Assembly (NCBI RefSeq): GCF_030867095.1 | Contig: NC_081824.1 | Span: 143,373,433-143,437,432 of the forward strand | Reading direction: 5' to 3' | Length of the DNA stretch: 64,000 nt | Source: Alligator mississippiensis | Lineage: Eukaryota; Chordata; Crocodylia; Alligatoridae | Shown: positions 12,753 to 24,690 of the stretch, piece after piece | How positions within the stretch are numbered: the stretch's first letter is position 1 | Layout of the letters: every line of letters begins with the position of its first letter | Position numbers and translations under genes: made by a program | The notes under the pieces: model-generated | Told to the model about the DNA's origin: nothing | Database searches by the model: none | What the model saw: the letters and a program-made list of their open reading frames with translations, nothing else

Positions 12753-15424
12753 TGCTCAGGTCTTCAGTTCACTCATCCAAGGAACCTGACCTTGCTTCTC
12801 CTAGTTTCCTCCTAGATTAATTCCATCACGGTGCCATTCCTTTTGAGAGAGCTTTTAGCACGTGTGCTCATGTGCAGGGTCATGGGACCAGCATAAAAAT
12901 ATTATGGGATACTTGAAGTAACTCCACTGCACCTCTAGGTAGCTGGGGATGGCTAATCCAGGACCTGCCAAAGTTTGTAGGGGATTAAAGTGAATCATTT
13001 TTAAGATTGTTTTGGATATGAAAACAAAAGGATTTTTTGGAGACTTGTAAGTAGCTGTAGGGGCCCAAACATACATCATATAAGCTTTTCCTGGATTAAA
13101 GGTTCATGTCTAATATGAGAAACAATCAGCATGCTAGCCAGGTATTTTATGGCTCCTACACTCATATGTAAAGCAGCCTGCTAGGAGAGGCCTCCACAAA
13201 TGTTGAACATTTTTTCTCTGAGGCAATGAATTAGAATGAGGGAGTAAAGGCTCATTTATCCTAAATAAGTATATTTCTACAGTGCTTACGCATTGAGTGA
13301 AAATAGATATCAGGATCCCATGTTCAACCAAGGACAGCCTATCCAGATTGGTTGCAAGATCAAGGGTTGACTTGAGATCAGTCTAGCCGGGCCAAGCACA
13401 GAGGTTGTTAGGGCATTTGGAGGAGGGTAGAGTGGGTAACAGTTAAAAGTTAAACCAAGGCAATCCTTTAATGCAGATTCACTTAAGCCAAAGTAAGCCT
13501 TTTTTATCGAGTTAGCAAGTCAGGAAACTGGCTTGCACAACAAAGATATGAGCCAAGATTAGAACAATCAAAGTACTTCTTCTGCATTTAAAGTTTGCAC
13601 TGCTTTATCTTGATCTTGAAAAGTTATTTACTTAAGTCAGTGCTCTTTTCTAGTATAGACAAGGCCTTAATTCCTCTCCCTATCTATTCCTAGGGATTGA
13701 GAAGTGCCTAGAGACAGAAGGCAAATAGATGAACTGAAAACAGTTAAATCAGTTGAGAAAAAGGGGCAAGGAAAGAGGAAATTTAAATGCTCTATACACT
13801 CAACTCCTAATTCAGCCTTGCAAAATTCTACTCCTCCACTTGCCCAAGTTGATATTTTTAACAGTAAAATGAAGTATAATTATGTCTATCACTGTAATCA
13901 TCAGCTCCAAAAAAGTGGTGTAATTGGCTAGCAGTCTTTGCATGAAACAACTCATCCTCTTAACAGGTATTGAACCTGATGGGAGAGGGTAAAGTATGTA
14001 GTGCCCAGTCACTGAGGCACCTTCCCTTCACAGCGGAATGAGTTGGAGTGATTCTTCAGTGAGAGAGATTCAGTGGTGTGGGCTTAACAGTTCTGAGGAA
14101 GGAGCCGTAGGTATAACCTAGACTGGTGGAAAGGGTTGGGCTGATTGGGTCTTGTTGTTGTTTTCTTTGTGAATAAAGCCAAAGCCGAAGATTAGGGTTA
14201 ATTAAATCTTCTACTTAGTGCATGGATTACCCATTTTAGATAGGCAATTATGCTGGACTAATATACTTTCATAACAATTTTGCAAGGCAGCTTTAACATG
14301 CCAACTCTGATGCATCATGGGTGAGCCATTCAACTCCACAGGGAGGAGATGGAAGAGAAGATGGAAAACAAAGACACTAGCAAAAATTTCAGTGACAGGT
14401 AGCCATCATGAGAAATCATCCAGTTCTTTGTGAGCACAGAAATGGAAGAGTCTTTTGTTGCTAGAAATCAGGATTGAATCTGTAATTATAGTAGAAACTT
14501 TGCAGTGGGACCCAAGGGATGTGATTCATGTAATGCAGATATTACAAGGTCCATTGGTAAATCATTATATTCATTTTGTTCATACACTCACCTTATCAGA
14601 TTCATTTTTTCTGGGTGTACATGGGGTGTGGTTCCATAGGATAAGTACAAACAGAGCCTAACTGGACACTATAGAGAAATTTAGTCTCCGGATACATTTC
14701 ACCAACGATAAATTCATTTAAAACATTTATAAATATTTCAACAGAGTGGGGGAACACTGCACCATAACAAAGAAAGGAGTAACCTCTCTTTTCCTCCCCA
14801 GAAAAAAAAAAAACCTCAGACCCTAAACAGAAACTTGTCCATTTGACCCAGGAAAGCACATAGGGCAGTCATTTAGGCCAGAAAGGGCCACATTTAGGTA
14901 TGATATGAGCATGGATAACTACACTAGCCTCAGTAGGGTTAAACATGCTTACATTAAGTTATGTTTTTTGCTTTGGTGACTGGAGATTTCCATGATCATC
15001 TGTGGGATTGTGACAACAACAAGATAGTTTGGAACCTGTTGATTTATTGGAGAAAGCCACAGGTTCCTTTTGGTGAAATCAGTGATACATATTCTGATAA
15101 GGTCAACTCTGTTACCTTTGACCTAATTCTCATTAAAAACACCTTTGACCCAGTTGTTGGACAAGGGCATAAAGGAAAATATCAATAAACCACAGTGGAT
15201 AAATAAACATTAAGCTAAGCACATTAGATGAATAATTGAAGGGTAAACATGCCAAAGTTTTCCAAAGCCATTAGGATCAAGGTGAAATGATGGATACTGA
15301 GCTATCCACACAATGATATTTTAAATATACAGCTGTCTGCATACATCTTTAACCAATTCTTCCATTTGAGATGCTGACCAGTTCATTACCATTCCATGGG
15401 AGAGACAGGAAGGAGACAATGACT
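12753..15424. other. Intergenic, no gene seen
   Basis: This is AT-rich intergenic sequence with no recognised exon or complete repeat. Open frames are short, lack motifs and have no splice context. Confidence 0.4.
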
Positions 15425-16050
15425 CTAGTAAAGCGACCAAAACGCTGGCTTGCATCCATAGATGCTTCTCAAGCAAATCCCGGGACGTTATTCTCCCCCT
15501 GTACTCAGCCTTAGTGAGGCCGCAGCTGGAGTACTGCATCCAGTTTTGGGCTCCACAATTCAAAAAGGATGTGGAGAAGCTTGAGAGAGTCCAGAGAAGA
15601 GCCATGTGCATGATCAGAGGTCAGGGAAGTAGACCCTACGATGACAGGCTGAGAGCCCTGGGGCTCTTTAGCCTGGAAAAGCGCAGGCTCAGGGGTGATC
15701 TGATGGCCACCTACAAGTTTATCAGGGGTGACCACCAGTATCTGGGGGAACATTTGTTCACCAGAGCACCCCAAGGGATGACGAGGTCGAATGGTCACAA
15801 ACTGCTACAAGATCGTTTCAGGCTGGACATAAGGAAGAATTTCTTTACTGTCCGAGCCCCCAAGGTCTGGAACAGCCTGCCACTGGAGGTTGTTCAAGCG
15901 CCTTCATTGAACACCTTCAAGATGAAACTGGATGCTTATCTTGCTGGGATCCTATGACCCCAGCTGACTTCCTGCCCTTTAGGCAGGGGGCTGGACTCGA
16001 TGATCTTCCGAGGTCCCTTCCAGCCCTAATGTCTATGAAATCTATGAAAT
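15425..16050 (+). mobile_element. CR1 LINE 3' segment with intact ORF2 C-terminus
   Basis: The plus strand encodes an open 147-residue end of CR1 ORF2. It includes RPQLEYCIQFWAPQF, LFSLEKRRLRGDLMATYK and RKNFFTVRAPKVWNSLP, stopping at 15957. After the stop comes the CR1 3' UTR motif 'ggctggactcgatgatcttc' and the tail repeat 'tctatgaaatctatgaaat' at about 16030-16050. The uninterrupted frame suggests a fairly young copy, though 5'-truncated at about 15425. Confidence 0.9.
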
Positions 16051-16227
16051 CATTCTAAAGTGAGTATTAAATCCATTTAGTTTACATACATGTTATCTGA
16101 GTTCATTGGATGAGCTAACCTAAGCATACAGAATATATATAAGAACAATACCGACAGAGGATGAGATTTTTAAAACTGTGTATAGGGGTTGACATTACTA
16201 CGAATTACACCTCTGAATCCACTAGAT

Positions 16228-17508
16228 TGGGGTGGGCAAAATATGCCCACCAGGCACTTTCATTTGGCTTGCGGGCACCCACCAATGACTTGTACTCTGG
16301 GCCCCCCACACACTCTCCCACATAGTATGCAGCCCCCACTGCTGGCAATAGCAGCAGGCGGGGGCACTCAGGGCACTCATGCCCGGCACAAGCACTGGTG
16401 CTCGTCGCTGTGTGGCTCCGGCTAGTGCTGCACATGAAGGCAGGGAGCACAGCCTGCCTGGCCCACCTCTATTAGAGGGGCTCCATGTAGCATGCTTGAA
16501 GTTCTCACATGTGCGCGGCACCAGGGGAAGCCCTGTGCTGGAGCCTACTGCCTTCACCACTCCTTGCCGTGCAGGTCCTGGGACTCCACGGGGAAGCCGG
16601 GAGCAGGAGTCCCTCCACTCCCAGTGGAATCCTGGTACCTGTGTGGCAGGGGGCAGGGAAGGCAGCTGGCTCCAGTGCAGGGCTTCCCCTGGTGCTGCAC
16701 GAGTGTGGGAGCTGCAGGCATGCTACGCAGAGCCCCTGTGATAAAGGCAGATTGGGCAGGCTGTGCTCCTTGTCTTTACATGCAGCGCTAGCTGGAGCCA
16801 TGCGCCACCAGGCACCAGTGCCTGTGCTGGGTACAAGTGCCCCAAGCACACCCATCCGCTGCTGCTGCTGGCAGCAGGGGCTGCACGCCATAGTGGGGCT
16901 GGAGGGGTTCCCCCCCCCCACTGTCTCAGGGCAGGTGTGTGGGAAGTCCCCACACACCCCCGACCCTCCCTCACACCCACATCCTGTCCCCACTCCCCAC
17001 CACGTATACACCCCCCCAACATACCCTATGCCCCCTCCCACAGCCACACCCTTTCACAACTCTCCACACACATCCAAACACTCCACCATACACACACACA
17101 CACCCCTACCTCCAACCACACCTCCCACACAATATACAAGAGTAAGACCTTATTTTTGAGTTATTATTCTATCCCCTCTATATACAGTATACAAGCACAA
17201 ATCATGACAAATATTTTTTGCAATAAAACTAAAATATGTTATATTAGGTGTTTGACTTTTAGTGTATGACTTAGTTTTTTTCTGGTTTCAAGATGGCAAC
17301 CAACACCTCTCAAAAGGAGTATTTCTGGGGGGCAAGGGGAGGGACTTCCAGTGGCAAAGGTCAGAGGTTAGAAAGCAGAACTTCCAGTCCCAATATGGCA
17401 ACCAGGGAGTGGAGCAATTGTTGAGCGGCGGGGCTACCCATGTAGCCTTCAACAGCTCACCCAAACTCGTTAAGTGGCCCTCCAGCTGAAATAATTGCCC
17501 ATCCCCTG
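16228..17508 (-). mobile_element. hAT-type element copy A (~1.28 kb), exact 8-bp TSD
   Basis: The ends are TGGGGTGGGCAAAATATG (left) and, reverse-complemented, CAGGGGATGGGCAATTATTT (right). The flanks are CACTAGAT at 16220-16227 and CACTAGAT at 17509-17516, a perfect 8-bp duplication. The 1281-bp length agrees with copy C at 31118-32402 (1285 bp), which it matches at both ends in opposite orientation. The interior is GC-rich with a CA-rich block (16960-17130) and has no transposase. Long open frames inside are compositional. Confidence 0.88.
17270..17380. repeat. Inverted repeat arm shared by hAT copies A and B
   Basis: This stretch (TTTCTGG..AAGATGGCAA, then GGAGTA.TTCTGGGGGGCAA) is the reverse complement, with modest divergence, of about 17935-18060. 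The pairing extends outward through 17145-17270 against 18060-18210. It comes from two copies of one transposon lying head-to-head. Confidence 0.75.
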
Positions 17509-17934
17509 CACTAGATGATTTGACTGTCACATCCAGAATAAATTATAGGAAACTGAATGACTGGTTAATGATAATTCCATTAATGGCTGGAACGATAATC
17601 CCAGTCAGGGGGCTTGTCAGGAAAAATATATGATGTGATTATCTAATATAAGACTCCTTTAAAACACATGTATAGGGACCACTGTTATTCAGGCTCCAGG
17701 GAGGCAAAAGCAGGCTTCCTGCAGGCTCACCAAAGCCAATTTCAATTCTTTTTTAGGGTGGATACTCTCATATCTCTGATTGGCTGAGGGAGCCCACCAT
17801 GGGACTGATTACCATTGAATGGCAGCACACAGCCTGTTCTTCAGAGCTAGGGACAGAGCGCATTTATATACATACCTTTTCATGCTGCAATGTGCTGGAG
17901 ATCCAGCACATTGGAGCAGACTTCATTAATTGAG

Positions 17935-18782
17935 TCAGCTCTGCATGTGACCTTTGCCACCTAACCCTTGACCTTTGACACCAGAAGTTTCTCCCTTTGC
18001 CCCCCAGAAGTACTCCTTTCAGCAAGGGGTTTTGCCATCTTAGAACCAGAAAAATACCAAATTATATTCTAAAAAGTGAACATCTATAGCATTCGTTAAT
18101 TTGATTTCAAAAAATATTTTTGTCTTGATTTACATGTGTTTGTGTAGTGTACATAGAGGTGATCACACAATAGCTTAAATGAAGACTTATTCTTGTATAT
18201 TGTGGGGAGTGGGTATAGGTTTGCGGGGGGCCGTGGGAGTGTGGGTATGTGGAGTGAGGGAGTGTGGGGGGAGGGTGGCTGGGGTTTGTTTATGGTAGTG
18301 AGAGTGGGGTGTGGGTGCATATGTATGGTGGGGTGTGCATGTGGGACTCATCCTATGCACGCACACACACACACACACACACACACAAACACTTTCTCTC
18401 TCCCTATGCCTGCATACACAAACACACTCTGCCCCCAAGCCTGCACACATGCACACACGCTGCCCCTGAGCCTACACATACCCCTCCCCACTGTACCAGC
18501 GCGGTCCCATGTTCCACGGTCTGGTGATGCAGCCAGGAGCCACAGCCATGTGGTGCTGGAGCACAGCGGGGGCAGGAAAGCAGGGAACTGGCTGGGGGTG
18601 GGGTGCAGCTGAGTTGATCAAGCCTGCAAGCCTGCTGAGGACTCCCTCTGGGCCCTACTGCCCCTGTCTCCTGTCAGCTTTGACAGGCAGCTGGGAGCAA
18701 ATAAATATTAATTTAGTACATATTTTAGGGGCCCCACATGCCGGATAGAATGGTCTGGTTGGCCGTATTTTGCCCACCCCCA
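17935..18782 (+). mobile_element. hAT-type element copy B, left end missing
   Basis: The right end GGCCGTATTTTGCCCACCCCC matches the right end of copy C. The part 18600-18780, including 'agataaatattaattt'-like sequence and 'ttttaggggcccca', also follows copy C. The left ~0.4 kb expected from copies A and C is absent, so B is truncated near 17935. It lies inverted relative to copy A, 430 bp away. Confidence 0.75.
18360..18387. repeat. (AC)n microsatellite
   Basis: This is a nearly pure dinucleotide run of about 14 units inside hAT copy B. Confidence 0.9.
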
Positions 18783-19689
18783 GTTTAAGTGATCAGAAAC
18801 TGGTTTAAACTATAATAGAGTAGAAGTTTAGTGCACATAAACCAGTTTCAAAATGGCTGGAACTGGTTTAAGATAAACCTGGTTGAATGTAGTATCAGAC
18901 TTAACTGATTTAGGCCAGACCGGTTTATGAAACTTTTGTCCCAGACCCCTTCCTGGTTCAAGTTAAATCAGAGTCCCCCAGCATTCCAGCATTTTGCAGC
19001 CCTGGGCTGGGCTGTGCTGTCTGTTCCAGAGAGCAAGGCTGGTCCTGGCCCTCTGGTCCATAGCTGGAGCAGCAAGGACTAGTTCACTTGCCTCACTGCC
19101 TGGATCACTGCCCCCCCCACCCCAGGCAAACCCCAGCTGGGGTTTGGGACAGGGATGGGGGTTAAACTTTCCTTTCCCTGAGTACAGAGCAGTCCTGCCC
19201 TGCCCTGCTTACTTAGTGCTGGCTGCAACAGTGGACAACAAATCCCAGAGGCACCTAGAAGCATGAAGAGGAAGTGACAAGCAACCCTGTACAGTTCTGA
19301 TGCTGTGAGTCTGGACTGCAAATCCCAGAGACCTCAGGGGCAGCAGGAAGAGGAAGCAAACACACAGCCCATGCTGGCTACCTGACAGACAGCCACGCTG
19401 TAGTGATCCCTGGCTTCTGGCTTGAGCTACTTCAGGTATGTGATTGCATTTCCTGAATCAAAAGTGAATGTCTGTTCATTTGCTTATTGATTCAATCTTT
19501 GCAGCTTAGACTAACCTACAAAGATTGAATCAATTCAGCCTTGGGATTTCTGACTGACTGAACTTAGCCCAGCTATTTTAAGAAAGTAAAACTCACCACT
19601 TACTAAACAACAACATACAAGTAAAGGTCACCACTTAGAATTCTTAATGAAACCATAATATATAAACTTTATTAAACAGCAACTTTTAT
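18783..19689. other. Intergenic, repeat-like, no gene
   Basis: The words 'aactggttta' and 'aaccagttt' recur in both orientations at 18798-18925, so a small inverted-repeat element is likely. TTGATTCAATCTTTG at about 19488 is complementary to CAAAGATTGAATCAA at about 19518, a 15-bp hairpin. No exon was recognised. Confidence 0.4.
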
Positions 19690-21470
19690 TAAGTGCTAAC
19701 TTTTATGGAATGCTGACCAGCAGGCAAAGTCCAGTGCTGCAAAATCCATGTTAACAATTGAAAGTGAGCATGGAGCAGCCGCTGATATTTCCTGGCAACA
19801 TGGCCGGTCTTTGTGGAGTGAACACTTAACCATAGATAGAGTTGGCATGCTCCACATCCACCGAATTCATGAGGACTGTGAGACACTGTTTTGCCAGAGT
19901 GTAGACAGAATCCTAAAATACAGTTACATTCACAGGCAACTGGCACTCTTTGACACTGCTTAAAGAAGTGGGATATTCCTACTTGTACTGTTTCCCTCAC
20001 CCAGGAATGGACTTGAGCAGCTGAGCATCAAAGATCAGCAGAGCCACCTGGTTTGGGTAAAAAAAATGCACTTCCCTAAGGAATCAGGCAGCCAGTTGCC
20101 TGAACCTTGGTGGATTGGAGGGATCATATCTGTCATACTGGTGGAGCTCAACAGCTACTTCCTGAAATACCTTCCTTCTCCACTGGTTTTCTCATTGACA
20201 CTTGGAAAGTTTGTGCAATGATGTCCTGGCTTTAACCCAGATTAGTAAATCCATCGCTTTTTTGTGAACCTGGTGGATGGAAGGCTGCTGGCCCTCAAAC
20301 TGAGTGAAAAGCACCATGAATTTTGTGTCATTTTCTGCCACAAAGGCCACCTACTCTTTAATGTCTCCCTTCTCCAGGATATCCCTTAGCTGAAGCATGC
20401 ATTGAGTGCCCAGTCTGATTTCCAGCTCTTCAGCCATGAACTGCTGGTAGTACTGGATGTGTTTGGCATGGTACTGGACGATGCTGAACCACAAATTTCA
20501 GCGGGTGAGCACAAGCTCTGGTGGCAGCACAACAGTAGCACATGATTCCTCACTCTGATTGGCAATGGACTCCTTGTACCAGAGCTTATGGCCAGGACAG
20601 TGTTTGAAGGCTTTCTTCATGCTGGACACCAGACTATCCACAATACAGAACTGCATGTGCGAGATGTCAATCACCAATGACAGGATGTGTGCATTGTAGA
20701 TGACATGTACAGAGCTGGTTATCACTCCCTGGAGCACATCAGGGAAAGCCTTGCACATGTACCTGGCGTTGTCGGAAAGGAAGGCTGAGAACAGCTTTCA
20801 CGACTGCCTGTTGAATAACTAACAGCCTCGAGGTGGACTGGCTCTGTCTGTAAAACAGGTAAGTGTTCACCTGTCCAGCTCCCACTTACAAATAAAATAT
20901 GCAGCACGTAGTTGTCCTGACTGCCTATTGTTTCGTCAGCCACAATGGAATTGGAGTTGAACTCTGATACTGCAGCTTGTGTGGATGGTGTGTGAAGCTA
21001 TCACCTGTGGAAGATATTCTTCCCGAAGCCTGTTAGCTCTTGGAATACTTCCCCCATTTGGCACGTTGTCCTGCAAGCACTGTGTCTCAGAATCAGGTGG
21101 TCAAGCTTCTGCAGAGGGATATTTGAAACTGTGAATGCCTTGACCAGAGCAAATATAGCCTCTCGTCTTGCCAGATTGCTTTCAGTGGTCTTTTTGAACA
21201 TCAAGGACATGGTGGTTTGTCACTTGCTCTGTCCTTCAGCCTCTGAAGCAGCTTTTTTCTTCTGGTGTACTTCTGACTCTAAATGGTGATTGATACTATT
21301 TTTTTGTACGAGATCCAGAGTAACACTACACAAGGAGCAGAAGAGCTTGCCACCATTTGAAGAGGGCCTGCAGGAAACTGCTTTGCTCAATTCATGGCAG
21401 AAATTTTCTTTGCTATGTATGGCATATTTACACTGCTCTTGCTCATCTTTTCAGCCTGCACCGTGCAAAA
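19690..21470 (-). pseudogene. Degenerate hAT transposase gene
   Basis: The minus strand, read across several frames, gives a recognisable hAT transposase. Near the start (about 21345-21260) is a BED-like zinc finger, LFCSLC...HHLESEVHQ (C-x2-C-x14-H-x5-H), resembling that of CGGBP1-type proteins. The middle (20758-20498) includes VITSSVHVIYNAHIL and KLWYKESIANQSEESC. Near the end (about 19870-19800) is the dimerisation-domain motif SVDVEHANSIYG followed by VFTPQRPAMLPGNI. Several in-frame stops and frame changes separate these blocks, so it cannot encode a whole protein. Terminal inverted repeats were not identified. A CR1 tail is inserted at the 5' side (21478). It could be a decayed autonomous relative of one of the hAT elements here, but that link is unproven. 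Confidence 0.7.
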
Positions 21471-21477
21471 TGCTGAA

Positions 21478-21592
21478 ATCATAGAATCATGGAAAATTAG
21501 GGTCGGAAGGGACCTCAGGGGGTCATCTAGTCCAACCCCTGCTCAAAGCAGGACCAGGCCCAACTATATCATCCCAACCAAGGCTTTGCTTA
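21478..21592 (-). repeat. CR1 LINE 3' end, short
   Basis: The stretch reads 'atcatagaatcatggaaaat' then 'ggaagggacctcagggggtc', the reverse-oriented CR1 terminus. It is only about 115 bp and is extremely 5'-truncated. It directly abuts the hAT transposase remnant. Confidence 0.8.
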
Positions 21593-23020
21593 GCTGGCTG
21601 CATGTCAGGTGAGTGGGGTGAGTCTGGAAAGAAGGAGGAAAAGGGTTTCCCTTGACAGGTGCCTGCCTCCACAGCTGGATGTGGGGCAGGAGCTTCCCCC
21701 AGCCTTGCGCAGGTTTTGCTGAGCATTGCTTTGCTCTGCTGCTGCATGAGAGGAGAATTTCCCTCTTTCCTTCTCTGTGCAGCAGGGCGGAGCAGGGCTT
21801 GGAAGACCCATGCCAGGTGCTTGCTCCCACTGCCAGGCCTGGGGTGCAGGGTGCCCCGGCTGCTTCCCTCCACCTGACATGGGTCACCTGAGTCCTGCTT
21901 TGCCTCGCCACCTAGAGAAGGGGAATGGAAAACTTCCCTCCACTCTTGTGGCAGCAAAATGAAGTGGGGCTTGGGAAAGCTCTGCCGGAAGTGGGGAAGC
22001 CTGTGCGCTGCACCTGGCTATGGGGGCAGGCACCCGGCATGCCTATGCATACAGCCTCTAGGGCAGGGGTACTTATCTGCTCCACGTTGGGCAGGGCTTT
22101 TAAACTCCCTGCCAAAGCGGGGAATCAAACAACCTGATTGACTGAGCTATGGCTGGGGCTCAGCCTGTACTAGGCTGCCCCTGGAAATGTGTGGGGCTTC
22201 CAGTGTTTCTGGGGCTCTGCTGCTTTTCTTCTCTGTGCTTCAGATGTTTTTTTTTTTTAACTTTTTTTCCATGCCCTCCCTCTCCCCCATGGTTTCAGGC
22301 TATTTCTGGCCAAATTGCAGTTTCCCAGGGCTTTGCGGGAAAGGTTACATTTTGGGCTTGCCGCTGAAATCCCCTGGAGCCTGAATTACAGTGGCCCCCA
22401 ACTATAGCCCAATATCCACATACTTCTTGACCTCAGAATTCCCTCCAAAGTATGGTGGTGTCCAATGGTATTATCGAATCCTGGTCACATCATCTCTTAG
22501 GAGGACCTCTGTAACAATGTATTTTGAATATAAATGGAGTAGGAAACTCTCAGAGGGTATGAACTTCCTCTTCTCATACCCTCCTCCCTACTCAGATTTA
22601 AAATTTACCAGAAAGAGAATTTTTAGTAATCAGTAACATTCCCAACCTCGAAGATTTTGTGTTTTTATTACTCTCTAAGGGGTAGCTAGTTCTTTCATGC
22701 CTACTTTGCTTCATCATCAACTGCTTTTTGGTTGTTACTTATTTGCCTTTAGAAAAATGCTAAAGATCCTATAATGCAAATCCTGAAACATTACCGCAAT
22801 GAGAGGACTGAGGTGGAGTCCCAGGAGGTCACTTTGACTCTGTATAGGCCTAGGAATCTGCCTCTTTGGAAATGTTTTTGCAGGACCAGGCCCCCTTTTT
22901 TTTTAGTGTTTATGACCCAATTTTCAAAGATGCCAAAACCCAATAATCCCATTGAATTTGATAGGAGCTGCATGTGCCCAGCTCCAGATGGTATTTTGTT
23001 ATTAGCAGTGTACCTGAATC
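21593..23020. other. Intergenic, one tRNA-like patch
   Basis: The first 0.5 kb is GC-rich with overlapping open frames on both strands that carry no motif. The tRNA-like patch at 22111-22160 is listed separately. The remainder is unremarkable. Confidence 0.35.
22111..22160 (-). repeat. tRNA-like sequence lacking the anticodon arm (SINE head candidate)
   Basis: The minus strand reads GCCCCAGCCATAGCTCAGTC (A-box-like) and about 20 bases later GTTTGATTCCCCGC (B-box-like), with a terminal GCTTTGGC. The spacing is too short for a full cloverleaf, so it cannot be a functional tRNA. A decayed tRNA or SINE head is the likely origin. Confidence 0.4.
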
Positions 23021-23023
23021 ACC

Positions 23024-23068
<45 letters not shown>
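23024..23068. repeat. (GATA)n microsatellite at a CR1 tail
   Basis: About eleven perfect TAGA units. They sit exactly where the 3' terminal repeat of the adjoining minus-strand CR1 should be, so they probably grew from it. Confidence 0.95.
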
Positions 23069-23285
23069 GTTAGGGGCTGGGCACATATAGGTAACTTATA
23101 GATCATCGGGTCCAGCCCCCCTTGGGCAGGAAAGACTGCTGGGGTAAGATGATCCCAGCAAGATGGGCATCAAGATGCTTTTTGAAGATTGCCAGGGTGG
23201 GTGACTGTACCACCTCTTGAGGGAGCCTGTTCCAATACCTTGGTACTCAACTTGTAAAGAAGTTTTTCCAACTCTTAAATCACTT
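23069..23285 (-). mobile_element. CR1 LINE 3' segment
   Basis: Reverse-complemented, it encodes the end of CR1 ORF2 (GRTGTGS-like decay of the usual LPLEVV region: 'ctccctcaagaggtggtaca') and the 3' UTR 'gggctggacccgatgatcta'. It is 5'-truncated at about 23285. Confidence 0.8.
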
Positions 23286-23970
23286 TGCTTTGACACAAAT
23301 GTAACTCAATTGTTACTCTGTTCAAGGAAGAAGAGAAACAAGCACTATAAGGAGAAACCCTTTTATATAACCCTAGGGTTTTTCTTTAGGGAGAGGGGTC
23401 AAATTCCAGTCCCATCAAGGTAATCAGGAGCTTGACCCTTGGTTTGGCTGTTTAGTTTTTTTAATTAAAAAAAAAAGCAAAAACAAACAATGCCCCCCTC
23501 CCAGCCCCTCACTGTTCTCAAGCCCTCCATATCATTGATGACAAATTCTGTTCTTTGTTACTACAAACAGTTAATGACTTGGAAAAGGTAAAATAAAAAT
23601 TCAGTGTGAAAAAGTCAGAAACTAATCAAACCATCATGCTTTCCCAGGATGACTAGTTCATGAAGTCCTTGGAGCTGCACCAAAGATGAATTTGGTTCAT
23701 TCTAGTTTTAGAAGAGTAATGTATTACTTGACAGTTGGTTCAAGGGGTAAGCCTTCCTTTCCTTCATATAAGGAAACTAAGGGAACTGATTCATGTTTGA
23801 TAACTATTGCTTTTTCGCCATCTAGTGACCAATATGATTACTGCATCGCTAATGTTACTGCTATTGATTTCCGTTTTGAAGTCTTGAGAATTTTTATAAG
23901 AACATATTTCAAACAATCTTACTGCAGATTATTACAGGTTTTGACAACGTAGCACATGACATGACACAGT

Positions 23971-24210
23971 GGGTGCATCTACATGAGACCCTAACAGTGC
24001 AGTAGGTTAATAATACTGTGCAGTAGCATGTCACAGCACAAACAGTGCTAATACACTACTGTGCAGTATTATTAAGCTCCTGAACAGTGCTGTCACTAAA
24101 AAGGCATTCACTGGCACTACTATGAAGTAACTCCAGTAATCAAATATTTAGTACTTGATTATACATGTACTAAATTAAATGTGCAGTAACCGCTGCACAT
24201 TAATGAACAT
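23971..24210. mobile_element. MITE with GGGTGCATCTACATG end, right end not seen
   Basis: It begins GGGTGCATCTACATGAGAC after AGT. The same terminus occurs at 41253, 49830 and 59224. The interior is full of 'actgtgcagta' and 'gtactaa' words typical of those copies. The matching right terminus is absent or too diverged near 24200. Confidence 0.55.
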
Positions 24211-24489
24211 TTAGAAATTAGAACTGCAGATGATGATCAGCTTCAGTTCATAATTTCAGTTCTTTTCCACCCTAGCAAGGCTTTGCAGTAGACCAATGGC
24301 TCAGGGGAACCAGCTAGCAGAGGTGCCTATTTTAATAGATCAGATTGCCTATCCTAAGTGTCTGTAGATTCCCAGGCTTTTTTTCTAGTTTAATTACATT
24401 TGTCTTTTGGAAACCCAGTGGACTTACTTTCTGCTAATGAGATTTAAACATGTCCACTGCAGGATAACAGTTATTATAATACTGTATGT

Positions 24490-24690
24490 TCCTTTAAGAT
24501 CAGAAGGGGCTATTAAGTCATCTAATCTGACTTCCTGTGTATCAGAGGCCATTACATTTCACCCAGCTATTCCTGGACTGAGGAAACACTGGTGCTTGTT
24601 TGAGAAGTGCTTGAGTTTTAAAACAAAATGTTATAAAATGTTCCAGCTTAAAAGAGCCCCCTATTCTGGGGGAGGAACAAAAACGTTCTG
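24490..24690 (-). repeat. Older CR1 3' end
   Basis: 'agatcagaaggggctattaa' followed by 'gtcatctaatctgacttcct' matches the reverse-oriented 3' end of an older CR1 subfamily. It is diverged and short. Confidence 0.65.

Noticed and set aside
22111-22160. Functional tRNA gene
   Set aside because: The A-box and B-box are too close and the anticodon arm is missing.
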